Source: JANQMX01 sp965247175
GTDB lineage: Bacteria > Pseudomonadota > Alphaproteobacteria > Kiloniellales > DSM-21159
Direction of reading: 5' to 3'
Length of the DNA stretch: 64,000 bases
Assembly (NCBI GenBank): GCA_965247175.1
Contig: OZ252006.1
Span: forward strand, 3,348,001 to 3,412,000
Positions 1-8,022 of the stretch are shown one piece after another. The position numbers and the translations under genes are program-made. Below the pieces are notes generated by a model, which worked only from the letters and a program-made list of their open reading frames with translations, searched no databases and was not told the origin of the DNA. Position 1 is the stretch's first letter. The number at the start of each line of letters is the position of its first letter.

Positions 1-1662
1 GGTATAGAGCAGCATCGCCGTGGCGGCGAAGCCGAGCGCCATGATCACGACCGGCAGGCGCCAGGCGATGACGCCGGCGATTGCCGCATCGAAGGCCGAG
101 AGCAGGCGGGTCCGTGCGCCGTCGGTCTCGCTTTCGCTTTCTGGCGCCGCCGCCCGTTTCGGCGCACCCGGGTCGAGCTGCGCGCAGAGCATCGGGCAGA
201 GGGTGAGCGCGACGAAGGACGACAGCGCCACCGCGAAGGCAAGCACGAAGCCGAACTCGCCGAAGATGCCGCCGGCTTGGCCCGGCAGGAAGGAGATGGG
301 AATGAACACGGCCGCGAGCGTCGCCGTCGTCGAGATCACGGCAAAGAAGACTTCGCGCGCGCCGACCGCCGCCGCCGCGTAGGCGCCGAGCCCTTCCCGC
401 CGTTTCCGGATGATGTTCTCCAGCACGACGATCGCGTCGTCGACGACCATGCCGGTTGCCAGCACCAGCGCCAGGAGTGTGATGGTGTTGACCGTGAAGC
501 CGGTGATCCAGATCGCCGCCAAGGTGCCGACCAGCGCGATCGGCACCGCGACCGCCGGCACGATGACCGCGCGCAGCGAGCGCAGGAACAGGAAGATGAC
601 GAAGACGACGATGACCACCGCCATGGCGATGTTGGTGACCACGCCGGCGATCGCCCGCTCGACGAACACGCCCTCGTCGGAGACGATGATCAGGTTCGCG
701 CCCTCGGGCAGCTCGCGCTGCAGCTGGGCGACAAGCTCGCGCGCGGCGAGCGCGATCGACAGCGAGTTGGCGTGCGATTGCCGCGTGACGTTGAGCCCGA
801 CGGCCGGCTGGCCGTTGACCCGCGTGATCTGGTCCAGATCGTCGGCGGTGTCCTGCACGAAGGCGATATCGCCGATCACCGTCTGACGATTGAGCCGGAT
901 GGCCGAGATCGCTTCGACGGTCGTGGTCGAGGCCTCCGAGCGCACGACCAGCGCCTGGGTCGCGGTCTCCAAGGCGCCGAGCGGAATGTCGAGATTGGCG
1001 CTGGCCAGTGCCTCCCGCACATCGGCGACTGAAATGCCGTGGCTCGCCAAGCGGATCGGCGAGAAGGTGACGCGCATGATGCGGTCCTGCCCGCCGTTGA
1101 TTTCCACCTCGGCCACGCCTTCGATCGTCGTCACCCGGTCGGACACCATGTCTTCGGCGAGGGTGGTCAGCTCTGCCAACGACAGGGCGCCGGTCAGCGC
1201 CAGGCGCAGGACCGGGTCGGCGTCGGCATCGTTCTTCTGCACGATCGGCTCGTCGACGTCGTCGGGAAGATCGCGGCGCACCCCGGCGACCAGCTCGCGC
1301 GCGTCGCTGGCGGCGACGGCGGGGTCTGTCGCGCTGCTGAGATCGAGGGTCAGCCGGCTGCGGCCATAGGTCGACTGCGAAGAGATGTTCTCCAGCCCTT
1401 CGAGGCGCGCCAGCGCATCCTCCAGCACGCGCGTCACCTCGGAGTCGATGGTGCTCGGCGCAGCCCCGCTGTAGTCAGCAGTGACCGTGATCACCGGCTG
1501 CGAGACGTTCGGCAGCTCGCGCACTTCGACCGTGGCGAGCGCCGCCAAGCCGGCGATGACGACCAGCAGATTGACGACGACCGCGAGGATGGGGCGACGC
1601 ACGAAGAGCGCCGCCGAGCCGAGATCCTGCGGCGTGGCAGACCCCGGCGAACTCTCCGTCAT
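1..1662 (-). CDS. RND efflux transporter permease (AcrB-type), N-terminal 554 residues; runs off the left edge
   Basis: Inner-membrane proton-drug antiporter of the RND superfamily. The reverse strand reads without a stop from ATG at 1662 to the window edge, giving 554 of the usual 1000 or more residues. The first membrane helix follows an FVRRPI start (residues about 20-38), as is usual for the family. Near residues 400-410 lies GMVVDDAIVVLEN, the TM4 segment with the two aspartates of the proton relay, and after it an IPISFLPG-type segment. The start codon overlaps the stop of the upstream fusion-protein gene (ATGA), so the two are translationally coupled and probably form one pump. Substrate unknown; no outer-membrane channel gene is visible in the window. 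Confidence 0.93.
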   Translation of the reverse strand, partial: MTESSPGSATPQDLGSAALFVRRPILAVVVNLLVVIAGLAALATVEVRELPNVSQPVITVTADYSGAAPSTIDSEVTRVLEDALARLEGLENISSQSTYGRSRLTLDLSSATDPAVAASDARELVAGVRRDLPDDVDEPIVQKNDADADPVLRLALTGALSLAELTTLAEDMVSDRVTTIEGVAEVEINGGQDRIMRVTFSPIRLASHGISVADVREALASANLDIPLGALETATQALVVRSEASTTTVEAISAIRLNRQTVIGDIAFVQDTADDLDQITRVNGQPAVGLNVTRQSHANSLSIALAARELVAQLQRELPEGANLIIVSDEGVFVERAIAGVVTNIAMAVVIVVFVIFLFLRSLRAVIVPAVAVPIALVGTLAAIWITGFTVNTITLLALVLATGMVVDDAIVVLENIIRKRREGLGAYAAAAVGAREVFFAVISTTATLAAVFIPISFLPGQAGGIFGEFGFVLAFAVALSSFVALTLCPMLCAQLDPGAPKRAAAPESESETDGARTRLLSAFDAAIAGVIAWRLPVVIMALGFAATAMLLYT

Positions 1663-2855
1663 CCGGACGTCCCGCCGCCGACGGGCCCGGCGCGGATGGG
1701 TTCGTTGGTGATGGAGAGCTGGGAGTCCGCGTTGATCTTGAAGGCGCCTTCCTCGACCACCCGGTCGCCGTCGGCGAGCGTGGCGTCGACCCAGACCCGG
1801 TCGCCCTGGCGATGACGAATCACGACCGGCACCTGCTGGGGCCTGTTGTCGGCGTCGAGGCGCCAGACATAGGCACCGTCGCGGCCCCAGAGGATCGAGA
1901 CCGCCGGCACCACCGGCAGGGGCTGGTCGCGGCTGATCACCGTGACGTTGAAGGTCATGCCCGGCAGCAGCAGCAGGTCGTCGTTCTCGACCTCGGCGCG
2001 CACGCGCACGGTGCGGAACTCGGCATCGATCGAGCTGTCGAAGGCGACCACCTTGCCGTTGAAGAAGCGGCCGACGACGGCCGGCGTCGAGAGCCGCACC
2101 GGCAGGTCCAGCGCGATCTTGTCCGCCGCCGTTTCGGGCACCAGGAACTCGACCAGCAGGCTCGAGGCGTCGATCAGCGTGACCACCGGCCCGCCCTGCG
2201 GCAGATAGCTGCCGGTGGTCAGGTCGTTGACGTTGATGCGGCCCTCGAAGGGTGCCCGGATGACCCGCCGGTCGTACTCGTATTGAGCCTCGGCGACATT
2301 GGCCTGGGCGACGGCGCGCTCGGCGCGCGCTTCGTCGATCTGCGCCGAGGAGATCGCGCTGCTGTTCCGGCGCCGCAGGGCTTCATAGCGCTGAAAGGTC
2401 GCCTCCTGCTTCTCCAGCTCAGCCTTGGCGCTGCTCAACAGGATCTCCTGGCTCTGACGCTCCAACGTCACCAGCGGCGCGCGCGCCTCGACGGTGGTGT
2501 TGGGCGCGACGTGCACCGTCTCGATCGTTCCGGCGACCTCGGCGGTGACTTCGACCGAGCGGATGGCCTTGCCCGTGCCGATCGAGGTGATGCGATCGCT
2601 CGGCGCAGTCAGACGCACGCTGGCCGCGGTGACGATGATGGCGGGGCCGACGTCAATCCGGTCCGCATCGTCGTCCTCTGCCGTAGAAGACTCCGCCGCC
2701 GGTTCGGAGCCATCTGCCCCGGACGAGTCTGTTTGGGCCAGCGCTCGGCTCTGCCATCCGGGAGCGGCGCCGAACAGAAACCCGACCATCAGCACGCTGG
2801 CTAAGGACGCTCGATACCTTCTATCCAAACTCCAGCTCCCTAGAGCAGTGTCCAT
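1659..2855 (-). CDS. RND efflux periplasmic adaptor (HlyD/AcrA family membrane fusion protein)
   Basis: Periplasmic adaptor linking an RND permease to an outer-membrane channel, 398 aa. It starts with a signal-type hydrophobic segment (about residues 15-40, ending near ALAQ). Then come an acidic low-complexity linker, a lipoyl/barrel half, an alpha-helical coiled-coil hairpin (about 125-190) and the second half with APFEGRI and TGSYL motifs typical of the family. An upstream in-frame extension exists, but ATG at 2855 gives a proper signal sequence and shares one base with the stop of the preceding gene (TGATG). Its stop overlaps the start of the permease gene, supporting a common operon. Confidence 0.93.
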   Translation of the reverse strand: MDTALGSWSLDRRYRASLASVLMVGFLFGAAPGWQSRALAQTDSSGADGSEPAAESSTAEDDDADRIDVGPAIIVTAASVRLTAPSDRITSIGTGKAIRSVEVTAEVAGTIETVHVAPNTTVEARAPLVTLERQSQEILLSSAKAELEKQEATFQRYEALRRRNSSAISSAQIDEARAERAVAQANVAEAQYEYDRRVIRAPFEGRINVNDLTTGSYLPQGGPVVTLIDASSLLVEFLVPETAADKIALDLPVRLSTPAVVGRFFNGKVVAFDSSIDAEFRTVRVRAEVENDDLLLLPGMTFNVTVISRDQPLPVVPAVSILWGRDGAYVWRLDADNRPQQVPVVIRHRQGDRVWVDATLADGDRVVEEGAFKINADSQLSITNEPIRAGPVGGGTSG

Positions 2856-3199
2856 CAGTCCGCATCGGCCCAGGGCGGCTCGATGGGCTTGCCGTCGACC
2901 CGAACCTCGCCGGCCACGTTGTCCAACACGACGGGATTGTCGAACAGCGTCAGGGTCGGCCGCACGCCGAAGCGGCTTTGCATCCAATCGGCCCAGCCCT
3001 CGTTGAACCAGGCCAGCGCGTCCTCCCTGGTGGCGAACTCGTAGATGCCGCCGCCGCCAGCCTCGCTGTTCAGAAAGTACTTCCGCCTGAGGCCTTTGAC
3101 GTCATGAAAAATCTTGGTCGCCTCGACGGACTGCTTGACGACGAAATCATGATCGCGCTTCGGCTCATCGAGCGGTATTTGAACGAGCGCGATAATCAT
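2855..3199 (-). CDS. YdhR-like / ABM-type small protein
   Basis: Predicted 114-aa cytoplasmic protein starting MIIALVQIPL. It resembles the YdhR-type antibiotic-biosynthesis-monooxygenase-like family: a small alpha/beta barrel with a conserved GLRRKYFLN segment and an IYEFATREDALAWF segment. Such proteins are dimeric; most have no known substrate. ATG at 3199 was chosen because the upstream extension is arginine-rich and of non-coding character, and a purine-rich GAAGG lies upstream. The stop shares one base with the start of the RND adaptor gene, so the gene appears to be the first member of the efflux operon. That position hints at handling of a small aromatic or electrophilic compound, which is inference only. 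Confidence 0.8.
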   Translation of the reverse strand: MIIALVQIPLDEPKRDHDFVVKQSVEATKIFHDVKGLRRKYFLNSEAGGGGIYEFATREDALAWFNEGWADWMQSRFGVRPTLTLFDNPVVLDNVAGEVRVDGKPIEPPWADAD

Positions 3200-3335
3200 G
3201 GGCTGCAGCCTTCGCGGTGAGTTTTGGCGCCGCGCCAGACTAACCCTCGTGCTGATGGCCCGCAATCGGGGGCGTGGGCTGAGCCTTAGGCGAGGATGAC
3301 CGTCCGACAGCAGCCTCCAACGTCGCCGAACCACT

Positions 3336-3498
3336 GACTGTCACCCCGGACTTGATCCGGGGTCCATTTCTCAGCCTGCATGGAATGAGGTTACGAGGCG
3401 CGGGCGCTGCAGTTGCCTCGCTCATCGTTCAGCAGTTTGTGCCCAGCCGAACCGTGGATCCCGGCTCGCGGGCTTCGCCCTTGGCCGGGATGACAGTC
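3336..3498. repeat. Composite intergenic repeat, copy 1 (about 163 bp, terminal inverted repeats)
   Basis: The ends GACTGTCACCCCGG and, read inverted, GACTGTCATCCCGG match at 13 of 14 positions. Each end contains a hairpin: CCCCGGACTTGATCCGGGG on the left and CCCGGCTCGCGGGC...GGCCGGG on the right. Related copies lie at 4699-4860 and 45524-45679, with strongly conserved ends and a diverged middle. This element fills most of the gap between the YdhR-like gene and the dehydratase gene (3200-3537); nothing else is recognisable in that gap. Confidence 0.85.
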
Positions 3499-3537
3499 GG
3501 AGCAAGACTGCCACACCACGCCTTGTCGGCGAGTGTC

Positions 3538-4509
3538 CTACGCCTCACGCGCCAGGATCGGCGCGATGCGTTGTCGATCGAAGTTGGCGCCGCAGAGAAG
3601 GACGACATTGCTTTGGCCGGCGAAGGCCGCTTCGTCGGACAGGTAGCCGGCCAGAGCCAGCGCCGCCGCGCCCTCGACAATCATGTTGTCGGTCCAGGCG
3701 AGCTGGAAGAGGGCGTCGGCGATCTGCCGCTCGGAGCAGTGCACGACCCGATCGATGACCTCGGTCGCGAGCGGCAGCGTGAGGGCATCGTCATCGAGCC
3801 CGCCCGAGCAGCCGTCGGCCAGCGTGTCGAGGTGCTCCGTCTCGACGACACGGCCCGCTTCGATGCTGGCCGCGAGCGCCGCCGAGTTGTCGGCACTAAC
3901 ACCGATGATCTTCGTGCCCGGCGAGAAGGCCTTCAGCACAGCGCCGATACCGGAGATCAAGCCGCCACCGCCCATCGAGACAAAGACGTTGTCGATCTCT
4001 CCGAGCTGCTCCAGCAGCTCCAGGCTGATCGTGCCCTGACCCTGCATCACCGTCTCGTCGTTGTAGGGCGAGACGTAGGTATAGTCTTCGTCCTCGGCCA
4101 AGGCGCGCGCATGGCGCTCTGCCAGGCCCGAATCGCCCGGATGCAGAAGCGTTCTCGTGCCGTAGCTTTCGATGCGGGCGCGCTTGGCCTTGGCGACCCC
4201 TTCCGGCAAGACGACCGTCAGATCGTGGCCTGTCGTCTGCGCCGCATGGCTGCAGGCGATGCCATGGTTGCCCGAAGAGGCCGTGACGACTCGCTTGTCT
4301 GTTCCAAGACTGGTCAGCTTCGCCAGCGCGCCCCTCAGCTTGAAGGAGCCGGTGCCTTGAAAGTTCTCGCACTTGAGAAACAACTCCGTGCCTTTCGGCC
4401 GGTCCATCCGCGACCGCAAGCAAGGCGTTTGGACGATCGCGGCCCCTATCCGCGACCGCGCGACGACCGATTGCGCTGCCAGCGCAAGAACGGCTTCCGA
4501 AGGGCGCAT
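3538..4509 (-). CDS. Threonine/serine dehydratase-like PLP enzyme
   Basis: Fold-type II PLP enzyme of the threonine dehydratase family, 323 aa, lacking the C-terminal regulatory ACT domain, so of the catabolic length class. The PLP lysine is K57 in GSFKLRGA. The phosphate-binding loop is SMGGGGLISG in the middle of the protein, and SSGNHG matches the substrate loop. It would deaminate L-threonine or L-serine to a 2-oxo acid; related enzymes act on hydroxyaspartate or in ectoine breakdown, so the substrate is not certain. ATG at 4509 has GGGAGAGC upstream. The reading frame stays open further upstream only because it runs through repeat copy 2; that extension is not protein. Confidence 0.88.
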   Translation of the reverse strand: MRPSEAVLALAAQSVVARSRIGAAIVQTPCLRSRMDRPKGTELFLKCENFQGTGSFKLRGALAKLTSLGTDKRVVTASSGNHGIACSHAAQTTGHDLTVVLPEGVAKAKRARIESYGTRTLLHPGDSGLAERHARALAEDEDYTYVSPYNDETVMQGQGTISLELLEQLGEIDNVFVSMGGGGLISGIGAVLKAFSPGTKIIGVSADNSAALAASIEAGRVVETEHLDTLADGCSGGLDDDALTLPLATEVIDRVVHCSERQIADALFQLAWTDNMIVEGAAALALAGYLSDEAAFAGQSNVVLLCGANFDRQRIAPILAREA

Positions 4510-4698
4510 CTGCTTCGCTCTCCCAGGGCTCTCAGTTGAACGTCGGCGCACGTTGTTTGGCGACAGTAGCCCGTCTTGCGCAAGGTTGTTCGCCCGTTGC
4601 CTGCGCAAAGCTGATGTGCTGCGGCGGCGAAATGCGGCCTGCAAATGGCTCGTCCAGGATGAAAATGGAAGAAATGGCGGGGAAGGCGCCGCAACAGC

Positions 4699-4860
4699 GG
4701 CTGTCACCCCGGACTTGATCCGGGGTCCATTTCGAAGCCTGCGCGGGATGGGGCCATTAGGCGTCGCCATTGCACTGGGCTCGCTTATCGTTTGGCAGTT
4801 CGTGCCCAGCCGCTCCATGGATCCCGGCTCGCGGGCTTCGCCCTTGGCCGGGATGACAAG
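4699..4860. repeat. Composite intergenic repeat, copy 2
   Basis: Second copy of the roughly 160-bp element, beginning CTGTCACCCCGG and ending CCGGGATGACA. The outer hairpins are nearly identical to copy 1, while the internal 80 bp diverge. It occupies the middle of the 480-bp gap (4510-4989) between the divergent dehydratase gene and murJ. No other feature can be recognised in the rest of that gap, which must hold the promoters of both flanking genes. Confidence 0.85.
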
Positions 4861-4989
4861 CGGAGTGGCCGCGCAGGCACCGCCCCCCAACAAACCTCCG
4901 GCGCCCGCGGCTCGCCATGCTTTTGCCTTTCCGCGGCGCTGGGTCATGCCCTAGAGCAGACCGCAGAGGTCTGAGAACTGCGCCCAGCG

Positions 4990-6546
4990 ATGTCGCTTCT
5001 TCGCTCCTTTGCCACGGTCAGCGGCTTTACCGCGGCGTCCCGCGTGCTCGGCTTTCTGCGCGACATCCTGATCGCCAACTATCTCGGCAGCGGGCCCGTC
5101 GCTGACGCCTTCTTCGTCGCCTTCCGTATTCCCAACCTCTTCCGCCGGCTCTTCGCCGAGGGCGCCTTCAGTGCCGCCTTCGTGCCGGTCTTCGCCAAGT
5201 GCCTGGAAGAGGAGGGACGGGCGGCGGCCCGGAAGCTCGGCGAGGAGGTGCAGGCGGTGCTGGCGCTCGGCGTCTTCGCCTTTACGGCGCTGGCCATCGT
5301 CTTCATGCCCTGGCTGATGCCGCTGATCGCGCCGGGCTTCCGCGACGATCCCGAGCAGATGCAGCGCGCCGTGGAGCTGGCGCAGATCTGCTTCCCATAT
5401 CTCTTCTTCATGTCGCTGACCGCGATGCTGAGCGGCGTGCTCAACTCGGTCTACCACTTCGCCGCGGGGGCCGCGGCGCCGGTTGCGCTCAACGTCTGCT
5501 TCATCGTCTCCCTGCTGCTGATCGTGCCGGCCAGCGAGGAGCCGGGGCAGGTGCTGGCCTGGACCGTCACCGTCGCCGGCGTCGTCCAGGTGGCCATCGT
5601 GGTGCTCGTCTGCCGGCACCTCGGCATGGCCCTGATGCCCAGCCTGCCACGACTCTCGCCCGGCGTGCGCCGCATCTTCAAACTGATGGGTCCCGGCGTG
5701 CTCTCCGCCGGCGTGCTGCAGATCAACATCCTGGTCGGCACCATGATCGCCTCGCTGCAGGCCGGCGCCGTCTCCTGGCTCTATTACGCCGACCGGGTCT
5801 ATCAGTTGCCCCTCGGCCTGATCGGCATCGCCATCGGCGTGGTGCTGCTGCCGGACCTGACCCGCAAGCTGCGCGGCGGCGACAGCGAGCAGGCGCTGCA
5901 CAGCCTCAACCGCGGCGTCGAGATGGCGCTGCTGCTGACCCTGCCGGCGACGGCGGCGCTGCTGGTCATCCCCGTGCCCATCGCCGAGGTGCTGTTCCAG
6001 CGCGGCGCCTTCACCGCCGCCGACAGCCAGGCGACGGCGCAAGCGCTCTTTGCCTTCGCGCTGGGGCTTCCCGCCTACGTGCTGGTCAAGGTTCTGCAGC
6101 CCGCCTTCTACGCGCGGGAGAATACCGTGACCCCCTTCCACTTCGCCGCCGTGACGGTGGTGGCCAATGTGGTGCTGAGTCTTGCGCTGTTCTTTTGGAT
6201 CGGCTTCGTCGGCATTGCCCTGGCGACCGCCGCCGCGGCCTGGCTGCAGACCCTGCTGCTGGCCGGCCGGCTGCTGCGCGACGGCAGCGCGCGGCCCGAC
6301 GGTGCCCTGCTGCGCCGGCTGCCGCGCAGCCTCCTGGCCTCGGCCGTGATGGCGGCGTTGCTCTGGGGGCTGCACCAGGCACTTCAGCCCTGGCTGGCGG
6401 CCGGCGAGGGGCCGGCGCTCCTCGCGCTCGCCATCCTGGTCGGCGCCGGCCTTGCCGTCTTCGGACTGAGCGCGCTGCTGTTCCGGGCCATCACCTTGGG
6501 TGAGCTGCGGGCGCTGATGCAGCGTCGCCGCAAGCCGGCCGCTTGA
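4990..6546 (+). CDS. murJ: Lipid II flippase MurJ
   Basis: Integral inner-membrane protein of the MOP/MVF superfamily, 518 aa, with about 14 predicted helices. It moves the peptidoglycan precursor lipid II from the inner to the outer leaflet. The N-terminus (SGFTAASRVLGFLRD, then ADAFFVAFRIPNLFRRLFAEGAFSAAFVP) is diagnostic of MurJ, including the conserved arginines lining the central cavity. It ends 83 bp before trpS on the same strand. Expected to be essential. Confidence 0.97.
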   Translation: MSLLRSFATVSGFTAASRVLGFLRDILIANYLGSGPVADAFFVAFRIPNLFRRLFAEGAFSAAFVPVFAKCLEEEGRAAARKLGEEVQAVLALGVFAFTALAIVFMPWLMPLIAPGFRDDPEQMQRAVELAQICFPYLFFMSLTAMLSGVLNSVYHFAAGAAAPVALNVCFIVSLLLIVPASEEPGQVLAWTVTVAGVVQVAIVVLVCRHLGMALMPSLPRLSPGVRRIFKLMGPGVLSAGVLQINILVGTMIASLQAGAVSWLYYADRVYQLPLGLIGIAIGVVLLPDLTRKLRGGDSEQALHSLNRGVEMALLLTLPATAALLVIPVPIAEVLFQRGAFTAADSQATAQALFAFALGLPAYVLVKVLQPAFYARENTVTPFHFAAVTVVANVVLSLALFFWIGFVGIALATAAAAWLQTLLLAGRLLRDGSARPDGALLRRLPRSLLASAVMAALLWGLHQALQPWLAAGEGPALLALAILVGAGLAVFGLSALLFRAITLGELRALMQRRRKPAA

Positions 6547-6629
6547 TTCGCTTGGCCGCTCGCGGCAATAACCCGACCAGCCCTATCGGGCTTATCCTAT
6601 CCACCTCTCAGCTTTCGTGAGCCCGCGAC

Positions 6630-7658
6630 ATGTCCCGCGTTTTCTCCGGCGTGCAACCGACCGGCAATCTCCATCTCGGCAACTACCTCGGCGCCATCCG
6701 CCACTTCGTCCCGCTGCAGGACAGCCACGACTGCATCTATTGCGTGGTCGACCTGCACGCGATCACCCAGTGGCAGGACCCGGCCGAGCTGCGCGCGAAC
6801 ACACGGGAGGTGACCGCCGCCTATCTGGCCGCCGGCATCGACCCCAAGCGGGCCATCATCTTCAACCAGAGCCAGGTGCCCGAGCACTCGGAGTTGGCCT
6901 GGATCTTCAACTGCGTCGCCCGCCTCGGCTGGCTCAACCGCATGACCCAGTTCAAGGACAAGGCCGGCAAGGACCGGGAGAAGGCGAGCGCCGGGCTCTA
7001 TGTCTATCCCAACCTCATGGCCGCCGACATTCTGCTCTACAAGGCGACGCATGTGCCGGCTGGCGAGGACCAGAAGCAGCACCTGGAGCTCGCCCGCGAC
7101 ATCGCCCAGAAGTTCAACCACGACTTCGGCGTCGAGTTCTTCCCGTTGATCGAGCCCTTGATCATGGGCGACGCCACCCGGGTGATGTCCCTGCGCGACG
7201 GGGCCAAGAAGATGAGCAAGTCCGACCCCTCGGACATGAGCCGCATCACCATGACCGACGACGACGACGCCCTGGCTAAGAAGATCCGCAAGGCCAAGAC
7301 CGACCCGGAGCCACTGCCCGGACCCGAGGTGCTGGCGGACGACGGCAAGGTCCCCGAGGAGACACGCAAGGCGCGGCCGGAGGCCTACAACCTGCTCGGC
7401 ATCTACGGCGCCTTGGCGGAGAAGGAGCTGAGCGCCGTCCTCACCGAGATGGAGGGGCAGCCCTTCTCCAGCTTCAAGCAGCAGCTCGCCGATCTCGCCA
7501 TCGCCACCCTGGGTCCGATCGGCGGGGAGATGAAGCGTCTGATGTCAGAGCCCGAGGCGGTCGATGCCGTGCTGCGCGACGGCGCCGAGCGGGCCCGCGA
7601 GCGGGCCGAGCCGATCTTGAAGGAGTGCCAGGACATCGTCGGCTTCTTGCGGCCGTAA
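6630..7658 (+). CDS. trpS: Tryptophan--tRNA ligase
   Basis: Class I aminoacyl-tRNA synthetase, 342 aa, charging tRNA-Trp. The HIGH-type motif appears as TGNLHLGN (residues 11-18) and the KMSKS loop is exact at 194-198. GDQ-type tryptophan pocket residues are seen as AGEDQKQH. Length matches bacterial TrpS. The TAA stop falls inside the loop of the intrinsic terminator that ends the gene. It follows murJ by 83 bp and may share its transcript. Confidence 0.97.
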   Translation: MSRVFSGVQPTGNLHLGNYLGAIRHFVPLQDSHDCIYCVVDLHAITQWQDPAELRANTREVTAAYLAAGIDPKRAIIFNQSQVPEHSELAWIFNCVARLGWLNRMTQFKDKAGKDREKASAGLYVYPNLMAADILLYKATHVPAGEDQKQHLELARDIAQKFNHDFGVEFFPLIEPLIMGDATRVMSLRDGAKKMSKSDPSDMSRITMTDDDDALAKKIRKAKTDPEPLPGPEVLADDGKVPEETRKARPEAYNLLGIYGALAEKELSAVLTEMEGQPFSSFKQQLADLAIATLGPIGGEMKRLMSEPEAVDAVLRDGAERARERAEPILKECQDIVGFLRP

Positions 7659-7676
7659 ACGGCCGCAAGTTTTATT
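7646..7676 (+). terminator. Intrinsic terminator of trpS, stop codon in the loop
   Basis: Perfect 10-bp arms CTTGCGGCCG / CGGCCGCAAG with loop TAAA, followed by TTTTATTT. The last codons of trpS form the left arm and its stop codon lies in the loop. Confidence 0.9.
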
Positions 7677-7677
7677 T

Positions 7678-7782
7678 GGCACCTTCGGTGCTGTGCGGCG
7701 CCGGCCCGCTCCCCTGATTCTTTGTTGGGCACCTTCGGTGCTCTACGAAGAATCGGCGCCGGCGCGCCCTAGAGAGACTCCG
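7678..7782. repeat. Intergenic repeat cluster between trpS and the TauE-like gene
   Basis: GGCACCTTCGGTGCT, itself a small hairpin, occurs at 7678-7692 and 7728-7742, exactly 50 bp apart. It is followed by GCCGGCGCGCCC plus AGAGAGACTCCG ending at 7782. The second module recurs at 10393-10417, and the first recurs inverted and slightly diverged at 10444-10458. The rest of the 364-bp gap (7659-8022) holds an A/T-rich stretch around 7810-7870 that probably contains the promoter of the next operon, but I cannot define it. Confidence 0.7.
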
Positions 7783-8022
7783 CGCCACATCAAAACCGCC
7801 ATACAGCCGCATTTTTTTGCTGCGCTGCGCAAAGGGCGAATTGGCTTTGAAAGCAAAAGCGTATAAGCTGCTCTTGACGACGTTTGGATTGCCGCTTGCT
7901 CCAGGTCGTCCCGGGGGCAGCTCGTCCACTTCATCGCAGTGTTCGAAGACGCCCTCACGCTCGCCCGCTTTAACACAAGGCCATGGCGACCGGGTGGAGG
8001 GTGAGCCGCCAACCTGGTTTTG

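Noticed and set aside
277..1032. Charged Asp/Arg/His-rich frame opposite the RND permease
   Set aside because: Mirror image of the permease gene, which carries conserved RND motifs on the other strand.
4510..4947. N-terminal extension of the dehydratase frame
   Set aside because: The extension is the translation of repeat copy 2 and has no homology to the enzyme; ATG at 4509 has a ribosome-binding site.
4951..6375. 474-codon frame antisense to murJ
   Set aside because: Histidine/glutamine/glycine-rich shadow of a transmembrane gene; the sense strand encodes MurJ.
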